A stretch of 64,000 nucleotides of DNA from the NCBI GenBank assembly GCA_050084515.1, contig CM114272.1:34658001-34722000 (forward strand), written 5' to 3'. The stretch is from Blasia pusilla (lineage: Eukaryota > Marchantiophyta > Marchantiopsida > Blasiales). The translations under genes were made by a program, and so were the position numbers. The stretch's first letter is position 1. Each line of letters starts with the position of its first letter. The notes under the pieces were generated by a model that did not search any database, was not told the DNA's origin, and saw nothing but the letters and a program-made list of their open reading frames with translations. Shown here piece by piece: positions 21,480-33,500 of the stretch.

Positions 21480-24190
21480 TTGAGCAATATTCACGTGTTA
21501 TGTGGTTTGTCAACATTCATGTGTTTTGCCAAGGGTTTTGGTTATCGTCTATTATGTCCTCATTTGTGCGACTCTTCTTACTGTCTCCGCTCACTACTAC
21601 TAAGGGAATTGAAGCTTGTCCAAAGGATTTATTAACCGCACACACAACATGGTATTTAGCCGTAAGAAAACAAGTGAGCTTACTACATACAAAAAAACGT
21701 AGAGCGGTATTTAGCCATGACCATACAACTAAAAGTATTATATACAAGATTGTGGGATAATGACAAAAAATGCGCGATTTCCATTTCTTTTTCTAAGAAT
21801 AAGTACTCAACACACATAAGAAGAAACCTTCTACCGTGATGCAACTTCCCCTTCACGAGAAGAGCATCCTTCATCAAAACGATCAATGTGCTAGTAGCGG
21901 CCTACAATGAGGCAAGCCTCTTCCACAATTCTTTGAGCTCAGTATGAAAAACATGTACATTACCCGCAATGTGGTCCAAGTCTTTTTTCAACCCTTCAGC
22001 CTCACCTAGGATGGAATCAAGAGTAGAATGCGAATAATGTTGCTGATCTTCACTTAAATGGTGTCCCCCTAAGAGAGGTCATGACAGCTTCTATTGATGC
22101 CATTGAGATTTTATCCGCCAACCGAGGGTCATCGCCAACATTCACCACATCGGTTATGACTTTCTAGGCATGAGGAGGTTTCGAGTGGCATACTCTCTCT
22201 CTAGCTCCTACTCTATGCTCAACGAGAACTATCCAAAGGCCGGTGGATTGTGTTTGTAAATGAGAAACCTGCTTATCAATGCTCATCTTCTAAAATTCAA
22301 CAGCACACATTCCCATCAGGGCATCACCACCTTGCCAAACTATAAACTTGTGCAGGTTCTCTCGAAAGTAATCGTCGGCGCTATGATTGACCAAACATAC
22401 AAAAAACATCCACTTTGTCACAGATCCGTGTTCACCACATACATTATCACTAGCTCCTCGGATGATCCCCTAAGGCTCCACCACCCTATTGCAATTTCCC
22501 ATCTGTCTATTTCCTCTAAACGTCCAAGGATGATATGTGTACAATCTAGTCATTCGAAATTACTTGCACGACCCTGCAGTTCACCCAAATGAGAGGGAAT
22601 CCCATCTCTGATCGTCTTTCATTGTCCAAAATGATCAAATTGGACACGGGCAATTCTCCTGGCCTTCGCACCATTGCATTGATTCCTAAATGTGTACCCA
22701 CAACAGCAAGACGTCTTTGGACTAAGCCGTAGGTGCATAAAAACTAGAGGCGATCCGCCACAACCATGTTTCCCACCTGATTGGTACCACGTTCTCTACT
22801 TCACATTAACCACCATTGCCGTATCCTCAAATAAACACCACAAGAACAACATCGATGAAGTCGGTCGTGCGCAATGTCAAACCTACTATAGCCTACTATA
22901 GCCTTCCTCTCAGTGGAAGCACCAAAAGGGATTTTGCGGCGGGCTCAGGCTGTGGGAGACGCCGGCGCTAGAGGCCCACTTAGTAGTAGTCATAGCTCTC
23001 TTGTTGTTGTTGATATTGTCTCTGCTGTTGGTGAGTTTCGTCGTTAGGGGGGGGAATGCCCCCTTCTTCCTTTTCTGGTCGTGTTGTGGCCTTCAGGTTT
23101 TGACTCTTTGAGTCCCCCTCTTTTGTACTTCCGATGGGTTTTCCATCACTCGTTTTTATCGAAGTGCATCTTTGTTTACTATAGCCTATGTTTGGGGCCC
23201 TTCAAGTCCGGATGGTTCTGACGGCCCTCCATGATGGAATTAGTTCCGTAGGGAGTCTCTAAAACAAGTACCTCCAACTACGAATCCATCTTTGTGACAA
23301 CCAGCATATTACGGTACACAAGATGATGAGAGTAATCCTCAAAAAATTCAGAACTAGATTTGGATTATTGAATCATCACATGAGACATTTCTTCCGCTTT
23401 GCCCTCAACTATATCCACCTATTCTCTTGCCACATAACATCTTCTTGATTTGCAAATGACAACAAAAAATGTTAGGGGCAAAAAAATTTGAGTTCGTATA
23501 CCAACATCATTTATCTTTTCCCTTATCAGGCTATGCATTTGTTCTTCAAACACTTTTTTTTTCCGTGCAATAATCATATTTGAAATTCCCCGGATTATTG
23601 TAGACCTGCCGATGCCATCTGGAATTTCTTAGCACTTGAGTTTCTGGGCGAACATTTGAAAGTTTCGTGATACAACAACAGGAGGCTGTCTCACCATACG
23701 GTGTAATTGCCCTCCTCTCTTGATCTGTTCGTCCCTTCTTCCTCGTTAAGAAGCAAATCCCCTTCTCCGGTGCGCAGAATGCCTCCATTGTTACGAAGAA
23801 CGCTTCTCTCTACTACTCTCCGATGAATACTACTCCGCTTTTGTGGCATTCGGTTGTGGCATTCAGGTTGTTGATACAACACCTGTGAGTGATTTGTACA
23901 TGATCAAGAGCGATTCGTCCGTTGTTTGTAATTGGAACATGTGTGAGGGCAGTTGTAACGAGCGGTACAAGACTGCTGCTCGGAGAGTGCGACGGAAGCA
24001 CTCTTGAGAAGAAGGTGTGCATGGAAGATCGGCATCTCGAACTGATCGGAGACTCAAAAGCTACTCGCATTTCAGGGAGCTTGTTGGAAATGTGCGAATT
24101 ACCGACAACGTGCTGATGAAATGGAGTTTCATGAGGTCGAGAATGACCGCTCCGTCGTGTGAGGAAGATGGATTTGTCCCCATCACTTGT
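21480..24190. other. Intergenic / presumed 3' flank of the SAWADEE gene
   Basis: No coding family was recognised. Stretch 22.2-22.95 kb reads best on the - strand with stops and frame shifts, like a decayed transposon gene. The part just below 24193 should contain the 3' UTR of the - strand SAWADEE gene, but I could not pick its polyadenylation signal. Confidence 0.35.
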
Positions 24191-24192
24191 TG

Positions 24193-24504
24193 CTAGCGGC
24201 AGCTTTGGAGCTTCTGTTCGTTTGCTTTGGACTCCACTTGGCGCATTTGAATCTCGAGAATGTTTTCAAGCTCCAGGCCCTCTCGCCTCAGGAATTCCGC
24301 AAAAATGTAGGAGTTTCTCAAACTTGCGATCATTTCTGGTGGCAGACCTTCGTACGCTGCGGAGAGGTTCTCGGAAGTCGTTCTCACAAAGTCGTCCATG
24401 TTGAGCTCGTCGACCGCTGGCGATTGAACTTGCTCTGGTTCATCAGCGACGACGGCATTCTGTGGTGTTTGCACTTCCTCCAGTTCTTCCGTCACTGCTG
24501 CGGA
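24193..24504 (-). CDS. SAWADEE gene terminal exon
   Basis: Acceptor CTGCAG at 24507-24505, 103 codons and TAG. It opens with two repeat units fused without an intron (SAAVTEELEEVQTPQ, NAVVADEPEQVQSP). A unique helical tail follows: NMDDFVRTTSENLSAAYEGL, MIASLRNSYIFAEFLRREGL, ILEIQMRQVESKANEQKL. The tail could be a protein-binding helix or coiled coil; no family was recognised. Confidence 0.65.
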   Translation of the reverse strand, partial: SAAVTEELEEVQTPQNAVVADEPEQVQSPAVDELNMDDFVRTTSENLSAAYEGLPPEMIASLRNSYIFAEFLRREGLELENILEIQMRQVESKANEQKLQSCR

Positions 24505-27500
24505 CTGCAGAATCAAATAGTTCTCAGGACAGTCAGCGATGCAAGATACCGGAAGGATACTGATATCTAAGTGAAGAGTTGAATAAGCCTACTGCACAAT
24601 CACAACGTTCGCACTACGATTAGCGGTAAGGAAAGACAAGAGGTATCAGACCGAACCGTGAAGCATTCAATCGCTGAAAACGGACAGCAAAGCCACACAA
24701 TTTCCTGGATAGCTATTGATGGCAACACGGATTGCAGAATCACGACATTTTCCAGGGCAGTTGGTTATGTGAGGAAGACGCGAGGTGTCAGACCAGGACA
24801 CTAAAGGTCCAGTCACATCAATACCGAGTTCATAATGTGCATGACTGCAGGGATCTCATGAGAACACGAGATCAGGCCGAAAAACTGAAGAATCTTATAG
24901 CGGCAACGAAGGCCGAAAAATCACAAAGCTTCCATCACTCTTAGTGATCTGACCTTACAAGAGATTACACCAAACACTTCAGGCTCCGGTTACGGCAACA
25001 AAGACTACACAATCTCAACATCTGCAGGAATGTTAGTGATGTGATGAAGACACTAGAAGATCAGACCAAAAACGTGAAGAATCCAGTAACGGCCATACGG
25101 ACTTCAGGAGCACCACCTTTGCGGTACAGGTGGTGATTGATCTTGAGAACACATTACAGATCAGACCAAAAAACACGAACTGCAGAATCACAAAATCCGC
25201 AAAACAGCAGCGAGACAAGTGACCATTAGAGATCAAAAGATCAAACCGAAAGAGTGAGTCAAATGATGGCCATATGGAGCTTCTTCTGTGCACTTCCCTG
25301 AGTTCACAGCATCCAGTCTCCAACTGACACGAATTCTGAGGCGTTAAAATATTATGATTGGCGCAGATTGTACCTCTGATGTTTGAACTTGGTCAGGTTC
25401 TTCTGTCGCTGCTGCGCCCTGCAGAATTACAAAATTCACGTGACAATTAGCAACACAGGGTTGCCACAAAAGGCCACACTGAAATAGGACGATGCACCGA
25501 CACCTGCGCGCACAAGGCAACTGCGAGAGCTCGGACTCGAAAGGAACACGCGCTCACAACAATACGCACAGCAAAGCCAAAACCGCAGATGCAATCACAA
25601 TGACACATAAAAGTAAGCCACAAAAGCCCCCGAACTGAAAACTGGAAGATGCAATCCCAACTGTAGGCATACCTAAGCCATGAAAGCTCCGACTAAAACA
25701 CATTTGACACCATCACAACTCCAGAAACAAGGAAGCCACAAAGTATAACACCAAAAAGCGGAAGACGCGATCACAGATACAGCACAATGAAACCACAAAA
25801 GCCCGGACTGAAAATGGAAGATGCAATCGCAACTGAAGCTCAAATGAAGTCTCAAAATCTCGCACTGGAAAGCGGTTAATGAAATAACCACTGCACGTAC
25901 AAGGTTGCCACGAAGGCGCACACTGAAAAGCGGAAGATGTAATTACAAATACATACCAAGGTAACCAAAGAACACTGAAAAATGGAACATGGAAGATGAA
26001 ATTTAAAACATGTAAGTTCCGGAAAAGCCACAAAAGCAAAGACTGAATTACGGAAGATGAAAAGACAAGCAGTGCTACACAATAGACAAAAGCTAGGACA
26101 TGCGAATCACAATTAGTCATACAAAGGCCACAAAAAAGCTTCTTCTTCCGAAAGGGAGAAAGTCGGAGAGTTCGACGAGACCGAATCCATCTCTAATTGT
26201 TCGTAGGTAACATGCCAATATTACTTTCTCTGCAAAAAGATGCTTCCCTTTTCACCTATGGCAATGCAAAGAGTAGAGTCGAACAATGGTTGCATTGGTG
26301 ATAAACCTCTGAGATTCTACTCTACAGCCGCTCAAATTCAAACCACAAGTTCATTGCATGTGGCAGGCTTCGAAATGAGGCCTCACTCATCATCCTGCAC
26401 AACTTCTCCATTTACAAAAATGTGATTTTTGAATCACTTTGATCCTGAAGAATAACAAGTGAAATGACAACAACGATCTGTACTCTCATTGAGGGATGTT
26501 CCTTTTCCCATAAATTCACTTAGAGACACACTTGAAAACACTGAGGACTGATGAAGGTGGGAAATTAAATGCAAGAGGCGGTTTTCAAATTCCTCATCAT
26601 GGAATGACAGATGAAATCAGAGGTTTTCAGGACATTGATGAACTACTCTGGGCAACTCCTAGATATACTCTAAGTTATGACTTAGGAGGCAAACTCCCAG
26701 CATTGTCAGCGACTGGAAGAATTAGAATTCATCAACTAGCCTCGGACCATCTGACCCTGGAAGAAACACGATACGGTAGGTGCCGCATACGATTGAGATG
26801 AAGATTTCCAATCTGACTGAACAATCAAGAGCAGATTTGTGCATTGCATCAGATGCATAAAACATGGTCAGGCTGATCATGGCTTTGAGGAGATGGGAAG
26901 CTTTTGTAGTACATGCCACAATCCTTTTGCAATTTGACTCCAGTATGTATAGCTATCTTATTCCTGCGCTAATTTTGCTGTGACTGCCATTAGTTTTCCA
27001 CGGGTTCTTGCGTTCGAGCCCCACACCAACAAAGATGTGTTAGGATTTGATATAAAATTGACTGCTATTCAAGACCTTTCCTCCATTGTTTTTCAGTTTT
27101 AAATTGTGATAAGTTATACTAACCATGGTTGGAAGTTCACTATGGTTACAAGTCTCTAGTCTTGTTATTTACGGTTATATTAATTGTGCTCATAGTGTTC
27201 TGGCTTGCCCCTGTTGTGTTAGCCTGATGTCTTGCCTTGCTCAGGGTGTGTTGGCCTGCTCTTGTAATGTTGGCTCGTTAAAAAAAATGATATACCTCTC
27301 ACTCTCTTTCCTACTTCTTTGATTCATTCTACACCTGCCTTCTAAGGCAATGTGTCTTAAGATAAGCTCCTACATACCTAAACCCCTGCTGGTGCCTCGA
27401 TCAACTAAGGAGGAATGTGCATTGGTGGGGAAAATGCTCTTAAGAACCAATCTACCACATACTCCTACAATTTGGTTTCAACCCCCTCTCCTTAGGTCTT

Positions 27501-30500
27501 GTGTAATCTGATAAGGTGTTGCTTTGCCAAGTACCCAATTCTCAGTAGAAGGTGCTTACTAGTTTAGACTAGTTCTGCATGCAATCCATTTCAATTTTGC
27601 TCTTTCAAGCTTGTAGGTGATGACCCTGATGTCCATGGTTTGGTGGAAGATCCTCTCGGGATCTACTATCTTTCTATGCTTTTAAAGTTAAAAACGAGAT
27701 CCGAGAGAAGTAGAATTCTGATTTTAACAAGTTTTGGGCCTATGATTTCTTTTCATAGATACCGTCGTGCAACACATTATAAGAATGTAAAATATTCCTT
27801 TGTCAAAAGAAAATATTTATTTCTCCCTATTCTAACACAACTACAAAATTAGCAATACCCGTATCCACTTACATGATACCCATCAATGCACTTACATCAA
27901 AAAATTGGACCGGAGGTCTTATAGATCAAAACGTTTTTCATTCGGAAATGGCTATTGAATATAATCAAAGACATGTCAACTCCAACCTAGATGACAATGA
28001 AGGATTGGAATGGAGGTAACAATTTGCCTATTACCTACATGGTTTCCAAAATGTCAAAAGCATGTAAAGAATTAAAAATCTGATGAGATGTGGGAGGCTT
28101 TGAAGAAGTGTATGCTACAACTGCTAGTACTAACTGCACGATTTGTAACAAAAGCTTCCTCAGAAATTAGAAGAAGTTCGGAAACCTTACACATAATGGA
28201 AAGAATCCGGAGGCTTACTGAGGGATGAAAATCAAAATGTTGGTACTCTTTGTATGACCCTTGATAGGAAGTATATTTTTGTTTTAAACTTAATATCTGA
28301 GAGTACATCTTCTACTTCAACCATGGACTATGCCAGTAGTGTAATCCAACGTAAAGAGAATACTAACAAGTTGTGATCAAATCACTCTCAGATCAAGTTT
28401 CTAGATCAAAAGCACAAGCAACACAAGAAGTGAGGAGAAGGAGTAGGTGAAGAAGAAGAAGGTTCCATCTCATCTCATTTGCACACTTTGTGAAAAGAGT
28501 GGATATATTACATGCAATTGTTTCAGATGAGTTGAGTTTGAAAGAGAGAAGATCAAGAAGCAAACTTTAAAAGGCAAAGGTCATGGGTGCTCACCAATCA
28601 AAGCTCTCAACATAAATGAGTCTTTTGCATCCAACATGCTATCCATGTCCTCTATCTGGAAGGCACTCTCAATGCGCATCTTCGATGGTGATTTGTCAAG
28701 ACATATGTGTGGATAGGCAAGAATGCTTGATGACATACATGGTATAGTTCTGTTCACTATCTCTATTGCCAATGGAGTTCTTTGTAGAATTTCAATTAGT
28801 GGCGGAGTTACCATCTATGCGAAGGTTGGGAATAACATCAACGTCATCAAGCTTGCAGATGTCCTATATCATAGGAACTTACACACTATGATTGATACTA
28901 CATATCAGAAACATGATGGCATCAAGGTTAAACTTAGCGAAAATGAAATATATTCTTTCCTCCACCAGAAGCGTCAAATGATGGCTTATTCTCCCTTGCC
29001 CCATGTGAATCTATTTGCCACTTGTATAGAACTTGCAGCATGAAGGTCAAGGCCAACCTTGCCAAAGTTGAATCAACTTTCCTACTCTCGCATGGAAGGT
29101 GGGACTTCCAAATGCAAAAGGTACCAGGCAACTTCAACAAGTTACAATAAATACCACAAGTTCATTATTCCTTATCAATTTCTCTACGAATTTTGCATCA
29201 AAAAAAACATCCAACTCCAGGTTTTAGCCCCCAAGCTTGGCCTAATCCACATTGACGCTTCTGCTCCTTTCGAGATTAAGTCCCTTGAAGATGCCTCATA
29301 TTATGTCTCCTTAATGATGATTGTACAAGGAAATCTTTTGTATTCCCTCTCAAACTAACAAGAGAAGTTCCATAGAAATTCAAAACATTTGTTAATTAGG
29401 GAGAAACTCAGATTGGGAGGAGATCTTCAGATCTGATGGAGGTGGAGAATTCTCAAGAAAGACTTTGATATATATCTTGTTGAAAAAGAGATTACACCTC
29501 AATCTCCAGCAAGGGGTATTCCTCAACAAACGGAGTGCCAAACTATACCATACACTTGTCACCATTAGAAAATGATTGCCCAACAGAAATATTTCCTTGT
29601 ACAAAGTCAGAGTTAGCATCAGTTAGATCATCCATGATTTCAGATTGTACACAATCAACAAATCGGTTTTTATCTCTATTGCCAAATCAGAGCCCTACCA
29701 TTACATGACTCTTCTTATTATTTAAGAGATACTAAGAAGGATTCTACACAGTCACACCTTGCACTCACACTACAAATCCTCACATGTCACCCGCTCAGAG
29801 ATCAGACATGACTCACATCACTGAGCACAAACAATCTCCATCAACATACTATACAAAGCAATCTGCCTTCCAGTGAGGCTCTAGCAAGCAGACCAATTAG
29901 TCTCAATCTCCTCTTCCTACTCTCTAATCACTATGCAGCAGGACCAAGAGCCTCATGAGTCTTCACCAAACTTGTGCATGCTGTAGAATTAGCTTCTACT
30001 CACTAAACAGAGACATTTTATACATGAGGGTGAGCAATTCTGGCCCTCAGATCTTCTTAAATTCCATACCCTAAATAACAGATGGTGGCTAGCCCTAACT
30101 CATAAACTGACCTAATTCAAGGTTACCCTAAAAAGATGAAGGAACACTAAGTTATCTCTAGCTAACTAAATTAGTATCTGACTAACTACTTTTAGGGCAT
30201 GACTTAACTAGATATTAACAAATTTCAACAACCAAGACCAATTGCATGCTTACTAATTCCAAGTTAGGCAAAGGAGTTTGGTTCGAGGGAACTAGATATG
30301 CACATATTCTCCGTAATCTAAGGCCTATCGAAGCTCCCGCTGAAAAAACCCCTCGACATGCATGATCAGGAGCACAACCTCACATGTCTATGATTCGTGT
30401 GTTTGGTATTGAAGCTTTCGTTCTTACTCCTAAGGACCAAAGAAAAAAAAATGGATCTCGGATCTTCGAAGTGCATCATTCTTGGCCTTCAGCATTGCAA

Positions 30501-33500
30501 GGGATATTGTATGTACAACCTTGCCACCAAGAAAATTATCAAGAGTAGGAATGTCATCTTCCATGAAAATCAAGCTCTAATCTTTGAGGAGTTAGTCTCT
30601 ATTACAATTGCTACAATGAAGGAGGAAAATGCAGATCCCCCTTCTACTTCGACTTACCGCTGCAATCATCACTTTCCTCGAGATATACACCCATGTGTAT
30701 TGAAGAAAAGACAATGTTGATGAGGAGCTAGAATAAGTCCGAAGGTCCAATATAAAAGAAAAACAGGAGTAAACAAATACTGACTTTGATTATAGAGCTA
30801 ATTTGTTTCTCCAAGCTCCAAGAAGTTACAGCAGATTATAGATACATGGAATAGCTTCACAGACGTCAAATAGGAAAGGAAACTCAGATTTACAAAAACA
30901 TGAGAGAGATCTGATTGATCTACTACTCACAAACTTCCTCCCTATAGGAAGAAGAGACTCTCTACACTATTGATGCCTTTTCAAGCAAAGACACTATCTC
31001 CTCCAAAGAAGAGTCCTCCAAAACATCAACTCCTTCTATCACAATAGGTCACCACCCAAGCCGAGGGGCAACAATACTGAAGTTCGCAGTCCAGGAGCTG
31101 GGAATAGTAGAGAAGAGAATGAGAGTGCTCTGGTAAGCCTCTTGTTTATAGGATAGCCCCTGGCTATCTTAAACCCTAAAAGTCCTTAACTAAGGCTAAA
31201 GGAGGCTATTATGAAACCCTAAAGGTTTTGACTAAGACTAAAAAGCTATTAAAAAACCTAAAAGTCTAGTTAATAAACCTAAAAATAGAATTTTACCTAT
31301 AGATAGAAAAAGTTAACTTTTCATAGTAAAAAACAGATTTTTTCGCTCCTGATCTTACAGTTGCAATTTCAACACAATAACATAGTTGCGAAACCTCTGA
31401 GGTTTGGGTTTGACCAGAATTCTCAATCCAAACACACACAAAATGAATAATAACTCATAGATTCATATTTGGTTTCGTTATAGAACTTCATGTCATACTT
31501 GGTTCTACTTTTGACCCTCATGCAACTAACCCTACTTCATTACAAGAGGCACTAAAGAGGGTTGATTGGGAGCAATGGGAGAAAGCTATGAATGAGGAAT
31601 TGAAATCTCATGAATCAAATCAAACTTGGGAAATAGTCAATCCACTATTTCCCAAACAATCAAATTGAAAGATTTGACTTCAATTTGAGATTTGCACCCA
31701 TAGCCATATATACGACCATTAAATTTCATTAGGACTGGTTATCTATCATGGAAGGGAAGTTGAGCTCATCAACGTCCACACAACTTACCTCAATGGAGAC
31801 TTAAAGAGGAGAGCAGCATGAGACCACCTCCTTGGTTTCGGCCTGAAGGTACAACATGTCGTCTCCTAAGGCCTATCTATGGACTTGAGCACATTTGAAA
31901 GGCCTTGTGTTCCAAGATCACGAATTCACCAGAAACAACTCAAATCATAATGTTAACACATGAGACATCAAGTTGTAATCACCAATTTGTAGATAAACAA
32001 AATTTCTCATGATCAATGATTATTCACTATTTGTTAAGTCACAAAAGCATGGGCTACAAGAGCTTCTTTGGGAGCTGCAAAGGTTCTCTTGGGAGTCAAT
32101 ATTATACTAGATCGCTTGGCCAATCATGTCACAATTCTTCAAGACACCTTCACCAAGAGTATCCTGGCTAAGTTTGGATTGAGTGAATGCAAGTCTAAAA
32201 GCTTGCTTTGTCTTGCTATCTGCACTATACCAGACATATCGTTTGCAATGGGAGTCCTTTGCAAGTGCATGCAGAATCTAATTCAGAACTCTGGTAAAGC
32301 AAAGAAAAGATTGTTGTGATAGTCATCTGGAAGGAACTCTACCAATGAGAATCACAAATAGTTTGGGACCTCCAACACATTATATGAACTCACACATTTT
32401 GATTGTGCAACGAATGCAAACACCGCAACATACACTTCAAGATATGTCTTCATGTTGTGTAATGGTGTTGTGAATTCGAGCAATTTTCACCAGCATGTTG
32501 TTGGTTCCTCAATAGAAGAAGAGTACACTAGCTTTGCACATGCAACAAAGGAATTATTGAGGCTTTGTTACTTTCTCAACAATATCGAATTTCCATATGA
32601 AGAACCTGCAATTCTCTATGGAGATAATCAAGGGAGTATTCCACTTCGCAATAATCCCATTCATCATGCAAGAACTAAGCATATTAACATTCGTCATCAC
32701 TTCAATAGATCTCATGATAATTGAAAATGACCGAAGGTTTATTGGCATGGAAAATATGGCAATTCATTTCCTCACCAAATCATTGTCACCTATCAAACAT
32801 CCGAGACTTCCCTCAAGAGGGAGTTTTAGGATTTCATATAAAATTGCGTGCAATTCAAACCCTTTCCCCCTTTACTTTTGTAGTTTTAGATTGTGGTCAA
32901 ATGCAAAAACCATGGTTAGAAGTTTACCATGGTTACCACTCACTTCAATTTGATACTAGTTGTTCCTTAACTAGTCTTGTTAGTTCTAGTTTTGTTCATT
33001 GTGCTCATGGTGTGCTCGCTTACACCTGTTGTGTTGACACTTCCACACGACTAGCACACTATATTGCCTTACGTAGAATGTGCTAGCCTTCTCCAAATGT
33101 CTTTGCCCTTCCACCTTCCCTTCTTTGACCTTTTCTAGGAAACTCTATAACTCACTTTTCTTCCTCATGCTTTGATTCACTTCTACTCTTGCCTTCTAAA
33201 GCAGCGTGTCTTAAGATAAGCTCCTACATACCTAAACCTCTGCCGGTGCCTTGATCAACTCAAGAGGAATGTTCATTGGTGTGGAGAATGCTCCAAGAAC
33301 TAATCCACCACATACTTTTGCATCTTGCTTTCAACCATCTTGTCTAAAAAAGAGTTGCTTTGCCAAGCACACAGTTCTCAAAATAAGTTGTCAACTAGTT
33401 TTGCATGCAATTCATTTCAGATTTGCTCTCCCAGGTTTGTAAGTGGTTATCTTCATGTAAGAAGTAAACCTCGACAGCATTTTCTCCTCAACCACTCTTC

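Larger units (their letters stand above)
27730..32823 (+). pseudogene. Degenerate internal region of copia element B
   Basis: Recognisable pieces in order: integrase C-terminal region (30430-30610: GLQHCKGYCMYNL, SRNVIFHENQAL); reverse transcriptase N-terminus near 31545-31650 (LKRVDWEQWEKAMNEELKSH); RT/connection near 32090-32200 (LLGVNIILDRLANHVTI); RNase H near 32500-32700 (EEEYTSFAHATKELLRL, YGDNQGSI, ARTKHINIRHHF). All are broken by stops and shifts. Two other LTRs are inserted inside it. Confidence 0.6.

Noticed and set aside
23813-24116. Possible small RNA-binding (Sm-like) coding piece
   Set aside because: Read in all frames; motifs did not hold and stops interrupt every option.
24590-25180. 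Further functional micro-exons in the 24.6-25.2 kb block
   Set aside because: Each candidate has a stop codon or a damaged acceptor; treated as dead copies.
25713-26120. Hydrophobic 135-residue frame resembling a membrane protein
   Set aside because: It reads through a degenerate tandem repeat in an intron; repeating peptide units, no start or homologue.
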